The position numbers and the translations under genes were made by a program. Shown piece after piece: positions 19,993-26,406 of a DNA stretch of 26,406 nt. Every line of letters starts with the position of its first letter. Within the stretch, counting starts at the first letter, position 1. The stretch covers positions 1 through 26,406 of the IMG/VR virus record IMGVR_UViG_3300029319_000418. One strand, given 5' to 3'. Origin of the DNA: a virus. The notes beneath the pieces are model-generated. The model was given only the letters and a program-made list of their open reading frames with translations. It ran no database searches and was not told the DNA's origin.

Positions 19993-20525
19993 TTGAATAT
20001 CTCCTTTAATGGATCTGAGAACGAGACGATCTCGGCCTTATCCTTGACCGCTTCAGCGATTGGAATCCAGTGATCCGCATGATCGTTCTTTGCGTGTCTC
20101 ATCCGTTCTTCTTTTCCTCCAGGGTATTGATGCCAGTAATCGGTGTCATAGTCTCCGTAGCAGTCAGCTCCAGCAAGGAAGACGGGAGAAAACCCCATGT
20201 AAGCTGCGATCCAAACTGAGTGAGCTCCAGAAAATCCAAAATCGGGGCAGATCCCTGCGAAAACATCTCCTTCGAGGAGTTCGTCTTTCTGGTGACTGAC
20301 TCTTCGAGCTGGATGCTTTCTGATTTCTGGGACCGTTCCGACGTGCCTGTCATAGTAATAGATGAACGAAATATCTGGCATCAGTATGCCGTGAATGTTT
20401 ACCGACCAGAGAGCGGACTCGAACCAGGGAGTCCGTCTCAAATCGGATGGAGTCGACGGTCCTCCACAAATGAGGACCGCAGACTTACCACGATAAGCTC
20501 CCTCAAGCTCATCAAGTTGCAGCAT
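19989..20525 (-). CDS. MptE-like / Rossmann-type protein, possible glycosyltransferase
   Basis: This 178-residue protein has 'KSAVLICGGPSTPSDLRRTP' at about residues 14-33, then 'YYYDRH' and 'GFSGAHSVWIAAYMGFSPVF' with 'LAGADCYGDYD'. This is the pattern of the MptE-like (DUF115) and sialyltransferase-like (GT42) proteins that bind a nucleotide or nucleotide sugar. Its role is not known in phages; some homologues lie in glycan loci. It starts on the last base of the capsid stop (TAATG), so it is made from the same message as the capsid. Together with the glycosyltransferase and formyltransferase it may form a surface-modification set, but this is inferred. Confidence 0.5.
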   Translation of the reverse strand: MLQLDELEGAYRGKSAVLICGGPSTPSDLRRTPWFESALWSVNIHGILMPDISFIYYYDRHVGTVPEIRKHPARRVSHQKDELLEGDVFAGICPDFGFSGAHSVWIAAYMGFSPVFLAGADCYGDYDTDYWHQYPGGKEERMRHAKNDHADHWIPIAEAVKDKAEIVSFSDPLKEIFK

Positions 20526-22549
20526 TAGGCGACGGTTACGTCTTGAGCTGCTGCGAACGACTGAGGATGAGCAACTCCGACATCCATGAACTGATAGAAG
20601 AACAAGTTCAGAGTCGCATTTCCTGCGCTGGAATATGGATCGACGAGAACGTCGAGCTCATTGAAGAATCCAACGTAGAGATCAGCAAAGTTGCCGAACA
20701 GCAGAGCATAAGGTGCGCTGCTTGGCATTTGCGTTGTCTGAACGAGGTTGTAACTCATCAGCTCATTTGGAGTCATCTGGATCATCCTTGAGTCGGTTGA
20801 AGACTGAACAAGAGTCTGCATCAGTTTCCCGACGACGGCAGGATGAGTCACCCAATGAAGGTTTCCGAGAAGCGCATTGTCCTGAGAAACTTCGGTGATG
20901 ATATCCACCACGTTTCCGAAGGTCAGATTTGCGTTTCCGGAAGTTCCACCGGACTCGACATCTCCGATTCCAGTTGTGCTCAGAATGCCTGTTGGTTCAT
21001 TGGATGACCCGCCCTTGAGAGCGACGTTATCGACCTTGGCAGCAAACAAGCGAACCATGTGATTCCGGAGAACTTGCTCCATATTGCCATTGAGTCCCTG
21101 CATCATTGCAGTTCGGGAGATGGAGATTTTGTTCGCCATCTGTTTCGGAGTCATCTGGACTCGACCGAAGTCTGGCTCGTTGTTTCCGACTGATCCGGTT
21201 TCAGCAATGAAGCTGACGGAAGCATTTGCATCGAAGCGAGGAATGTCCACGTCACCGACGAGACCGCTCAGAGTCGTAGCTCCCACGGTTCCGAGGATCG
21301 ACTGCGAAATCAGAGCATCAATGAAGCGATCGACCAGCAGATTCGTTTCGACGGTGTAGGAACCGAAACCCGTTCCTCCGGAAGTCGTATCGACCTGGAT
21401 GGTTCTTTCGGAAAGAGCTTTCTCATAATAGGGAGATCGCTTGTTTACTTGTGGAGCCCATCCGCAGTCAGGAACGAAGAATCCTCGAGCAGACTTTCCA
21501 GAGTTCCTTTCGATCTGCTTTGAAACTTCTCTCTCCATCTCTGCACCAGACCAGTCTCCACTCTCCTGAGCACGGATAGCCTTGAACATGGAGTAGGTTC
21601 GGACCTCTTTGTCGTTCATTCCGATTGCTTCCGGTGTCGAGGTTTCGACGGGAGCAGTTCGGAGCTCTTCGACCAGAGCATTGGTGAACTGAGGATAAGT
21701 CATCCCCTGACGGATGCATCTTTCTGCGAAGTCCTGCTTCTTGCAGTCTTCTCCTGCTTTCCGGATCTTCTCGTGATTCGCAATGATCTCGTTTCGGATC
21801 TCGGTTTCTGTTTTCTGAGGAAGTTCGGTTTGAACTTCGACTTTGGTTTCTTCAGTCATTGATTCCTTTCTTGTCTGAAGGTCTTTAGAATCAGACCGTC
21901 CGATCCCTACTGAATCATCTGCCGGAATTGCTATCACTGATATTTCTCTGGGTTCCCAACTCATCGCCCTATATACCGAACGTCCATCGATTTTTTCATC
22001 CGTCATCTCCATGCGGTTGACCGCATAGCCGACGGAGATATTTGCTCGTATTCCATCTTTCACGTCGTCGAATACCGATCGAGCGAGTTCAGAGTTTTTC
22101 GAGAACTGAACCAGAGCACGGGACTTCCGTCCTCCTTCGTCGACTGATACCGAGACGACCCGTCCGATCTGCTGACGAGCATCATGATCTAGGAGAAGCG
22201 GAGCTCTCCCTGAGTTGATAAAATTGAGATCGATTGAAGATCTCTGGTGATCAAGTATTTCGTAACCATACTCTCGGAGAACGGGTTGCTCTGATGAAAA
22301 AGCAAGTCTGACGGTTCGGTCATCATCCGTCTCTTCCATCTCCATCCGAGCAGATCTCTGGAAGATCTCTGCTGGAATCTCCCTTTCTTCCTCGTCGTTA
22401 TAGTGTCCCGACTCTTCGGTCATCTCCGGATCGGAGTTTCCTACCTCTGCCGATTTAGCGAATTCGACGACAAAAGAGTCGGAAGTCTCTTCGATTCCGA
22501 TGACATGACGAACGTCATGCTCCAAAAGTGTTCCTTCTTTGGTTTCCAT
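20525..22549 (-). CDS. Fused prohead protease and major capsid protein
   Basis: This 674-residue protein joins an HK97-type prohead protease to a major capsid protein. The protease part (about 1-235) has the catalytic His in 'LLLDHDARQQIGRVVSV' (His122) and the catalytic Ser in 'RANISVGYAV' (Ser172). A charged scaffold-like stretch (about 240-330) follows, then the HK97-fold capsid, with 'SYTVETNLLVDRFIDALI', 'RVQMTPKQMANKISISR' and 'NEPTGILSTTGIG'. Self-cleavage would release the mature capsid. The ATG at 22549 has AAAGGAG, overlaps the previous stop (TGATG) and is preferred over a frame open to 22669. Confidence 0.85.
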   Translation of the reverse strand: METKEGTLLEHDVRHVIGIEETSDSFVVEFAKSAEVGNSDPEMTEESGHYNDEEEREIPAEIFQRSARMEMEETDDDRTVRLAFSSEQPVLREYGYEILDHQRSSIDLNFINSGRAPLLLDHDARQQIGRVVSVSVDEGGRKSRALVQFSKNSELARSVFDDVKDGIRANISVGYAVNRMEMTDEKIDGRSVYRAMSWEPREISVIAIPADDSVGIGRSDSKDLQTRKESMTEETKVEVQTELPQKTETEIRNEIIANHEKIRKAGEDCKKQDFAERCIRQGMTYPQFTNALVEELRTAPVETSTPEAIGMNDKEVRTYSMFKAIRAQESGDWSGAEMEREVSKQIERNSGKSARGFFVPDCGWAPQVNKRSPYYEKALSERTIQVDTTSGGTGFGSYTVETNLLVDRFIDALISQSILGTVGATTLSGLVGDVDIPRFDANASVSFIAETGSVGNNEPDFGRVQMTPKQMANKISISRTAMMQGLNGNMEQVLRNHMVRLFAAKVDNVALKGGSSNEPTGILSTTGIGDVESGGTSGNANLTFGNVVDIITEVSQDNALLGNLHWVTHPAVVGKLMQTLVQSSTDSRMIQMTPNELMSYNLVQTTQMPSSAPYALLFGNFADLYVGFFNELDVLVDPYSSAGNATLNLFFYQFMDVGVAHPQSFAAAQDVTVA

Positions 22550-23592
22550 CAATCTCCTTTTGTTGATAATGGATGAGCAGCAGGGAGAAGATCGGTGTCG
22601 TGCTGACCTCTCCTGAATTTCAAATTCTTCAAGCAGTAGAGAAACGAGTTGACTCGGGCAAATGCCCATTGTTCAGCGTTTCCGACAGTCGGACGGACTG
22701 AGCTCGGGTTGCCTTTATAAGCACCGACTCCTCTCTCGAAGACTTTCCGGAGAGCTCCGATTGTCGTTCTTTTTCTTCGATCGCTCCCGACCTCGTCATT
22801 GTGTTCTTCAAGTTTGTTTTTCAGAGCAGTTTCAACTTGATCGGAAAGTTGTCTTTCCTGCCGATAATCTTCCGGAGCTGGAGCTTTTGTCAGTCTGGAA
22901 AAAGGAAAAGCGACATAGCGATCCGTCTCGACCAGATCCTCCTCGACCCTTGCGAAGACTCTGATTCTTGCGACGGGATCGTCGGGAGATGCTTCGACCT
23001 CCTCGTCTCCGACAGTCGTTGATCCCTCAAACCGGATCGAAACGACTCTGCCAAGATACTTTCCTTTTTCAGTGTTCCAGTTGACGAAGTCACCGATCTC
23101 GAGCTCGTCGGGTTCTGCTCTTTTTTCCTGACGTTCGTCGATCGCATTCATCTGAGCCACTTTCCGAGCAGACCATCTCTGACCCTCGTCTCCTCCCCAG
23201 AGATACCATGCGATCAATCCTGCTCCAGGGTATCCATCTGCATCCGGATCTTTGTTCTTCGGAGCTTCGAGGTCGACTGCATGACGGTCGAAATATGCTT
23301 TCATTCTTCTGACAACCGACGGAGAAAGTTCATCTCTTCGGACAAGCTGGTTTGCTCTTGCTACTCCGATCAAAGTCCCTCCTCTGCCAAACTCTTTTCT
23401 CCATTCGAGTCCCTTCTGAGCTCGTTTCTGCATTGCGACGGTCGGCTGAAGATCAATCTCTTCTCCCTTATATTCAGTAACTCGAACCAGCATGACGGTT
23501 TCATATCCTCTTAGAAGTCCGACAAACTTCCACAAAAGGAAACAAAGAGACGGAAACCCGACGAAAACGACGAAATAAAGAACCCATGTCAT
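22549..23592 (-). CDS. Membrane-anchored or soluble protein with Tudor-like (HVT) domain
   Basis: This protein has up to 347 residues. The N-terminus (about 3-27, 'WVLYFVVFVGFPSLCFLLWK') is a transmembrane helix. 'WRKEFGRGGTLIGVARANQL' and 'DADGYPGAGLIAWYLWGGDE' are a phage-associated domain. 'LEIGDFVNWNTEKGKYLGRV' through 'IRVFARV' is like the hypervirulence-associated Tudor domain. 'RKVFERGVGAYKGNPSSVRP' with 'WAFARVNSFLYCLKNL' and 'DLLPAAHP' closes it. A start at 23493 (ATG after AGAGGA) would remove the membrane helix; which is used is unclear. Such proteins occur beside capsid genes in tailed phages, with unknown function. Confidence 0.6.
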   Translation of the reverse strand: MTWVLYFVVFVGFPSLCFLLWKFVGLLRGYETVMLVRVTEYKGEEIDLQPTVAMQKRAQKGLEWRKEFGRGGTLIGVARANQLVRRDELSPSVVRRMKAYFDRHAVDLEAPKNKDPDADGYPGAGLIAWYLWGGDEGQRWSARKVAQMNAIDERQEKRAEPDELEIGDFVNWNTEKGKYLGRVVSIRFEGSTTVGDEEVEASPDDPVARIRVFARVEEDLVETDRYVAFPFSRLTKAPAPEDYRQERQLSDQVETALKNKLEEHNDEVGSDRRKRTTIGALRKVFERGVGAYKGNPSSVRPTVGNAEQWAFARVNSFLYCLKNLKFRRGQHDTDLLPAAHPLSTKGD

Positions 23593-23676
23593 GAAGCAGT
23601 CGAATAGGCTCCCCCAGCGACAGTGATACCCGATTGGGAAATAGATATTCAGCCAGAGTGTTTCTATATTTCATTC

Positions 23677-25194
23677 TTAGTCTATTTCTGGAAATGCTGG
23701 AGACTTGGCTCCGAGCGGTTCGAGAGCAAGCTTGATCCCGAATCTTTCTGCCATGAGTTTGTCTGCCTGGAGTTGAGCAAAGACCTCTTCAGGGTCTCTG
23801 CCGTATCTCTGCTGAATGTCCGTATAGCTCAGAAAACCGTTGTTCAATGCTTGGACGGCAGCGTTCACTTCCTTCTGAGGATCGACCCACTCGAAACCCC
23901 GTCCCGTGAAATGCGCTCCTCTAGTGAACTTCTCAATCCTCGTCATCGGATCGCTGACATTCTGGAGAAGAGGAATCGCTCGATTCAGGACTGCGACTCT
24001 CAACCATTCTCGAAAGACCGGTTCTGCGAAGTGCTCGATCAAGAATCTCTGCTGCATCTTCATGTTGTCTCTTTCCTCAATCGTTCCCTGACGGATGGAG
24101 GAATAGGAGACTCCCTCCAGATTGTTTGAGAGACTGACGTATGAGACTCCGAGACCCGATGCAATCGACCGGAGAACATTCTTGTGGAAGTCCGCAAAAG
24201 CAGAATTAGGATGATCCGGATTCCACGGAGCGAGCTTCACTCCAGGAGGAAGGGTCGTGATCGATCCTGGTTCGGTGTCCAGCATCGGAGCAAACTCATC
24301 CTCGTAAGCATCTCCGTCCATTCCCTCTCCGTCTGCGGATTCCAGAAAGAGAGACTTCGATGCTGCCAGTCTCGAAGCGACAACTTCGCTCTCCTCGTAT
24401 GCATCGAGCATGTGCATCCGTGCTGCGACGTTTGAGAAGACTGGCACTCCCCGAGTTTGTTGAGCCCTTTCGGGATGATAGAGATGGAGAATATCGTCGG
24501 CAGGAATCCGAGTCCTGACCGCTTGTCCGTATTGGCCCTCGTCGTATGGATGCTTGGACCCTGGATAAATATGATAGGCCAGAGGACGACCCTCCTTTGA
24601 GATCTCGACTCCCATGACGATCCGAGATCCGTTCGGGAGATCCTTGTTATATTCTTCATCGAGGAAATCGGCTTCGAGGAACTGGAGCTGGAAACCAAAC
24701 TTATTTGCTCCCTTTGACCGGATGAAGTGAATGAGAATCTCTCCATCTCGAATCAAAGAATCGACGACAAGCTTCTGGCAATCGATCCAGGAATGCTTTC
24801 CAGTGACTTCGCAGATCCCTCGTCTCGTCCAGTCTTTCCATTCTGATTCGATCGCTGCATTCCCGACTTGATCGAGCGTTCCTTGGTTCTCGTTTCCGGT
24901 CGGGACGTTTCGAGCTCGGACTTGGAGGGAGAGACCTTTCTCTCCGCATACCTGAGTCCGGTATATTTGCAGAGCTCGTGCAGCATACGGATTGTTTCGA
25001 CAGAGCTGACGGGATCGATTTCGGAGAGTCTTCAGAGCAGTTCTGATCTCCCGATCTGCCGAGGTTGTTCCTCCGTGAAAGTCTGAGAGGAGTCTTCCTG
25101 CTTGAGCAGATTGATAGTTCCTCCGAGGAAGTCTCGTCTTCGGAGCAGTTTCCGTCTCCGATTTATTCCAGCTCAATGGGTTATACCAAGGCAT
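23677..25194 (-). CDS. Portal protein, lambda gpB family
   Basis: This 505-residue portal forms the dodecameric ring through which DNA enters the head. Family signs are 'REIRTALKTLRNRSRQLCRN' with 'NPYAARALQIYRTQV' (about residues 48-84), 'DSLIRDGEILIHFIRSK', 'FLEADFLDEEYN', 'IPADDILHLYHPERAQQTRG' and 'SGLGVSYVSLSNNLEGVSYS'. Length is near that of lambda gpB. It starts four bases after the neck-like gene stop, with no evident ribosome-binding site. An 84-base gap follows before the next gene. Confidence 0.92.
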   Translation of the reverse strand: MPWYNPLSWNKSETETAPKTRLPRRNYQSAQAGRLLSDFHGGTTSADREIRTALKTLRNRSRQLCRNNPYAARALQIYRTQVCGEKGLSLQVRARNVPTGNENQGTLDQVGNAAIESEWKDWTRRGICEVTGKHSWIDCQKLVVDSLIRDGEILIHFIRSKGANKFGFQLQFLEADFLDEEYNKDLPNGSRIVMGVEISKEGRPLAYHIYPGSKHPYDEGQYGQAVRTRIPADDILHLYHPERAQQTRGVPVFSNVAARMHMLDAYEESEVVASRLAASKSLFLESADGEGMDGDAYEDEFAPMLDTEPGSITTLPPGVKLAPWNPDHPNSAFADFHKNVLRSIASGLGVSYVSLSNNLEGVSYSSIRQGTIEERDNMKMQQRFLIEHFAEPVFREWLRVAVLNRAIPLLQNVSDPMTRIEKFTRGAHFTGRGFEWVDPQKEVNAAVQALNNGFLSYTDIQQRYGRDPEEVFAQLQADKLMAERFGIKLALEPLGAKSPAFPEID

Positions 25195-25197
25195 AAA

Positions 25198-25827
25198 TCA
25201 AGTCACGTCGGAGATTGAGAGTGTGAACGAGCTCTTGACCGGAGAGAATCTCGTCAATTGATGCTGACCATTTGGTTGCCCGTTCAGAGCTCTTTGTTTG
25301 CGGATCTCCCTGCGATAGATTCCCAGATACTTGTCTCTCATCTGGGAGACCTCTTCCATCCTCCGGAGAGTATTAGAGCGGTCTGCAATCGAATAGCTGG
25401 AGGTCAGTCGGGTTGCCAGATCCTCGAGAGTTGCTTCGAGTTTATCGAGCATCTTCTTCGCATGGGATCGAGGGTCTGCTGAACTGGATGCACGGTTCTC
25501 CTCGATGGTCCAGATTCCAGAATCGATCTGAATCCGTTCCGAGTCCGAGCTCCGAGTGATAAATGCTGACCATTCGTAAGTCCCTGCCGTGTAGCTTGCA
25601 GTCGTTGAAGATCCTTCCTCGACGACATAGGTATCTGAGCTTTCGGATGCCGTGATGGAAAACGTCGTTGAGCCCGTTCCTTGGAGTCGAGCGTTGTAGC
25701 TGAGAGCGTATGATGCAACGGGATAATCTGTTTTGAGATCGTCTCGTTTCCATCTCCAGAAATCACCGATCACCAAGACCTCGGGCTCGACCGGAGGAAA
25801 GTTTGAACTGTCGAAAAGATTAGCCAT
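25198..25827 (-). CDS. Neck / gpW-region head protein
   Basis: This 209-residue protein lies between terminase and portal, where lambda-type phages encode the small joining protein gpW. The N-terminal half (about 10-110) is a beta-rich immunoglobulin-like region ('YALSYNARLQGTGSTTFSIT', 'SGIWTIEENRASSS'). The C-terminal half has 'DPRSHAKKMLDKLEATLEDL' and 'SMRDKYLGIYRREI'-type helices ('SQMRDKYLGIYRREIRKQ' here), a pattern frequent in phage proteins at this position. It probably belongs to the head-tail connector. The ATG has a strong GGAGATAA before it and abuts the terminase stop. Confidence 0.6.
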   Translation of the reverse strand: MANLFDSSNFPPVEPEVLVIGDFWRWKRDDLKTDYPVASYALSYNARLQGTGSTTFSITASESSDTYVVEEGSSTTASYTAGTYEWSAFITRSSDSERIQIDSGIWTIEENRASSSADPRSHAKKMLDKLEATLEDLATRLTSSYSIADRSNTLRRMEEVSQMRDKYLGIYRREIRKQRALNGQPNGQHQLTRFSPVKSSFTLSISDVT

Positions 25828-26406
25828 TTATCTCCAAGAGGTTGCAAAGTTTCGTCGAGGTCTCACCGTCCTTCTTTTGGGTTTCTCATCATGTTGATCG
25901 AGACCTTCCTCGGAGTTCATCCGGATTGCTAACTTGTCCATGTTCCGGATGTTCAAAATCATCAATGCCGCCAAAGAATAGACTCGGCAGACCAGAGGTT
26001 CGTTTCGTTGTCGGTTCGTCTTTTGCCAGCTTCGTTTCGCATAGCCTTTGCCGTACTTGGTCACGATCTTCTCTGCTAACAGTCCCAAGAAAAACTCCTT
26101 CGGTCTGGTGTCCGGAAAGTGACAAAACCCTGGTCCTGGTTCTTCTATTCTAAGCTGCGCCAAGACTTGCTCCTTGAGCGCAAAAGATCCGAGAACGTAG
26201 AGAGGAATCTTCCCGATGTTATTTCTCGACGGTCGGTTCGGGATTGCTGGTCGACCTTCCTCACCTCTGTCCTTGATCGCATAAATCTTCCGACCAGTCG
26301 TCCGCTTAACGAATGCATAAACTGCTTGAGTGAAGTGACCCCCTGAATCGATGCATGTCGCAGAAACTCCGATATTTCTTCCGTTCGGGAGAGTCCAACT
26401 CCGCAG
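25828..26406 (-). CDS. Terminase large subunit, GpA type (C-terminal part)
   Basis: The frame is open to the edge of the window; 192 residues are visible. They carry the GpA nuclease region: 'VSATCIDSGGHFTQAVYAFV' (with the conserved Asp and the 'DSGGH' motif), 'KIYAIKDRG', 'GPGFCHFPDTRPKEFFLGLL' and 'NEPLVCRVYSLAALMIL'. GpA packages DNA and cuts the concatemer at cos sites. The usual 'NE-LDC' reads 'NEPLVC' here. The N-terminal ATPase and the small subunit lie outside the window. Confidence 0.9.
   Translation of the reverse strand: MRSWTLPNGRNIGVSATCIDSGGHFTQAVYAFVKRTTGRKIYAIKDRGEEGRPAIPNRPSRNNIGKIPLYVLGSFALKEQVLAQLRIEEPGPGFCHFPDTRPKEFFLGLLAEKIVTKYGKGYAKRSWQKTNRQRNEPLVCRVYSLAALMILNIRNMDKLAIRMNSEEGLDQHDEKPKRRTVRPRRNFATSWR

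Noticed and set aside
22549-22669. 40-residue extension of the protease-capsid frame
   Set aside because: The extension overlaps the upstream gene, while the ATG at 22549 has a strong ribosome-binding site and a stop-start overlap.

Overview
The window is a piece of a temperate, tailed, double-stranded DNA phage genome, most likely a siphovirus. The late genes follow a lambda-like order on the minus strand: a GpA-type large terminase (only its C-terminus lies in the window), a neck-like protein, a lambda-family portal, a fused prohead protease and HK97-fold capsid, a head-tail joining protein, a tail terminator, a tail tube, a G/GT chaperone pair with a -1 frameshift, a tape measure, tail-tip proteins and a fibre, then holin-like membrane proteins and an M15 peptidase endolysin. 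The host cannot be named from the sequence. Its tRNA-Gln(TTG) is the probable integration site, and the fibre N-terminus (MSTLRANTLKP) resembles fibres common in marine phages, which is weak evidence.

Layout by coordinate. 1-706: a displaced gpZ-like minor tail protein and the start of another gene, behind a candidate promoter. 841-6929 (minus): an early or replication operon. In transcription order it holds a coiled-coil protein, a VRR-NUC nuclease, a small ORF, a C5 cytosine methyltransferase, small proteins, a Mom-like GNAT DNA-modification protein, an ERF recombinase, SSB, a lambda O-like initiator with an iteron origin inside its own gene, a probable helicase loader and an excisionase-like protein. 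7038-8984 (plus): a tyrosine integrase, an XRE repressor and a 50-residue coiled-coil protein. 8985-9192: a complete attP. 9195-26406 (minus): lysis, tail and head genes.

How it fits together. The att core is the 3' part of tRNA-Gln from the anticodon loop to CCA. It is flanked by six copies or variants of an 11-bp repeat that look like integrase arm sites. Phage genes continue on both sides of this single site, so the sequence is probably the excised or virion form and not an integrated prophage. The initiator, loader, SSB and ERF make up a replication and recombination module. The methyltransferase and Mom-like protein could both modify the phage DNA.

The most unusual points are these. (1) A sugar-formyltransferase-like gene is split at an A10 tract and a -1 shift exactly restores a 217-residue protein with its N-H-D catalytic set. 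It sits beside a GT-A-like glycosyltransferase, and an MptE-like protein lies nearby, all inside the head-tail gene block where gpZ would normally be. (2) A tRNA-Gly-like gene with encoded CCA lies entirely inside the open frame of the Mom-like gene. (3) The origin has five inverted-repeat iterons spaced 21, 21, 33 and 33 bp, beside three AT-rich decamers. (4) Four half-sites form a near-palindromic operator at 1156-1200.
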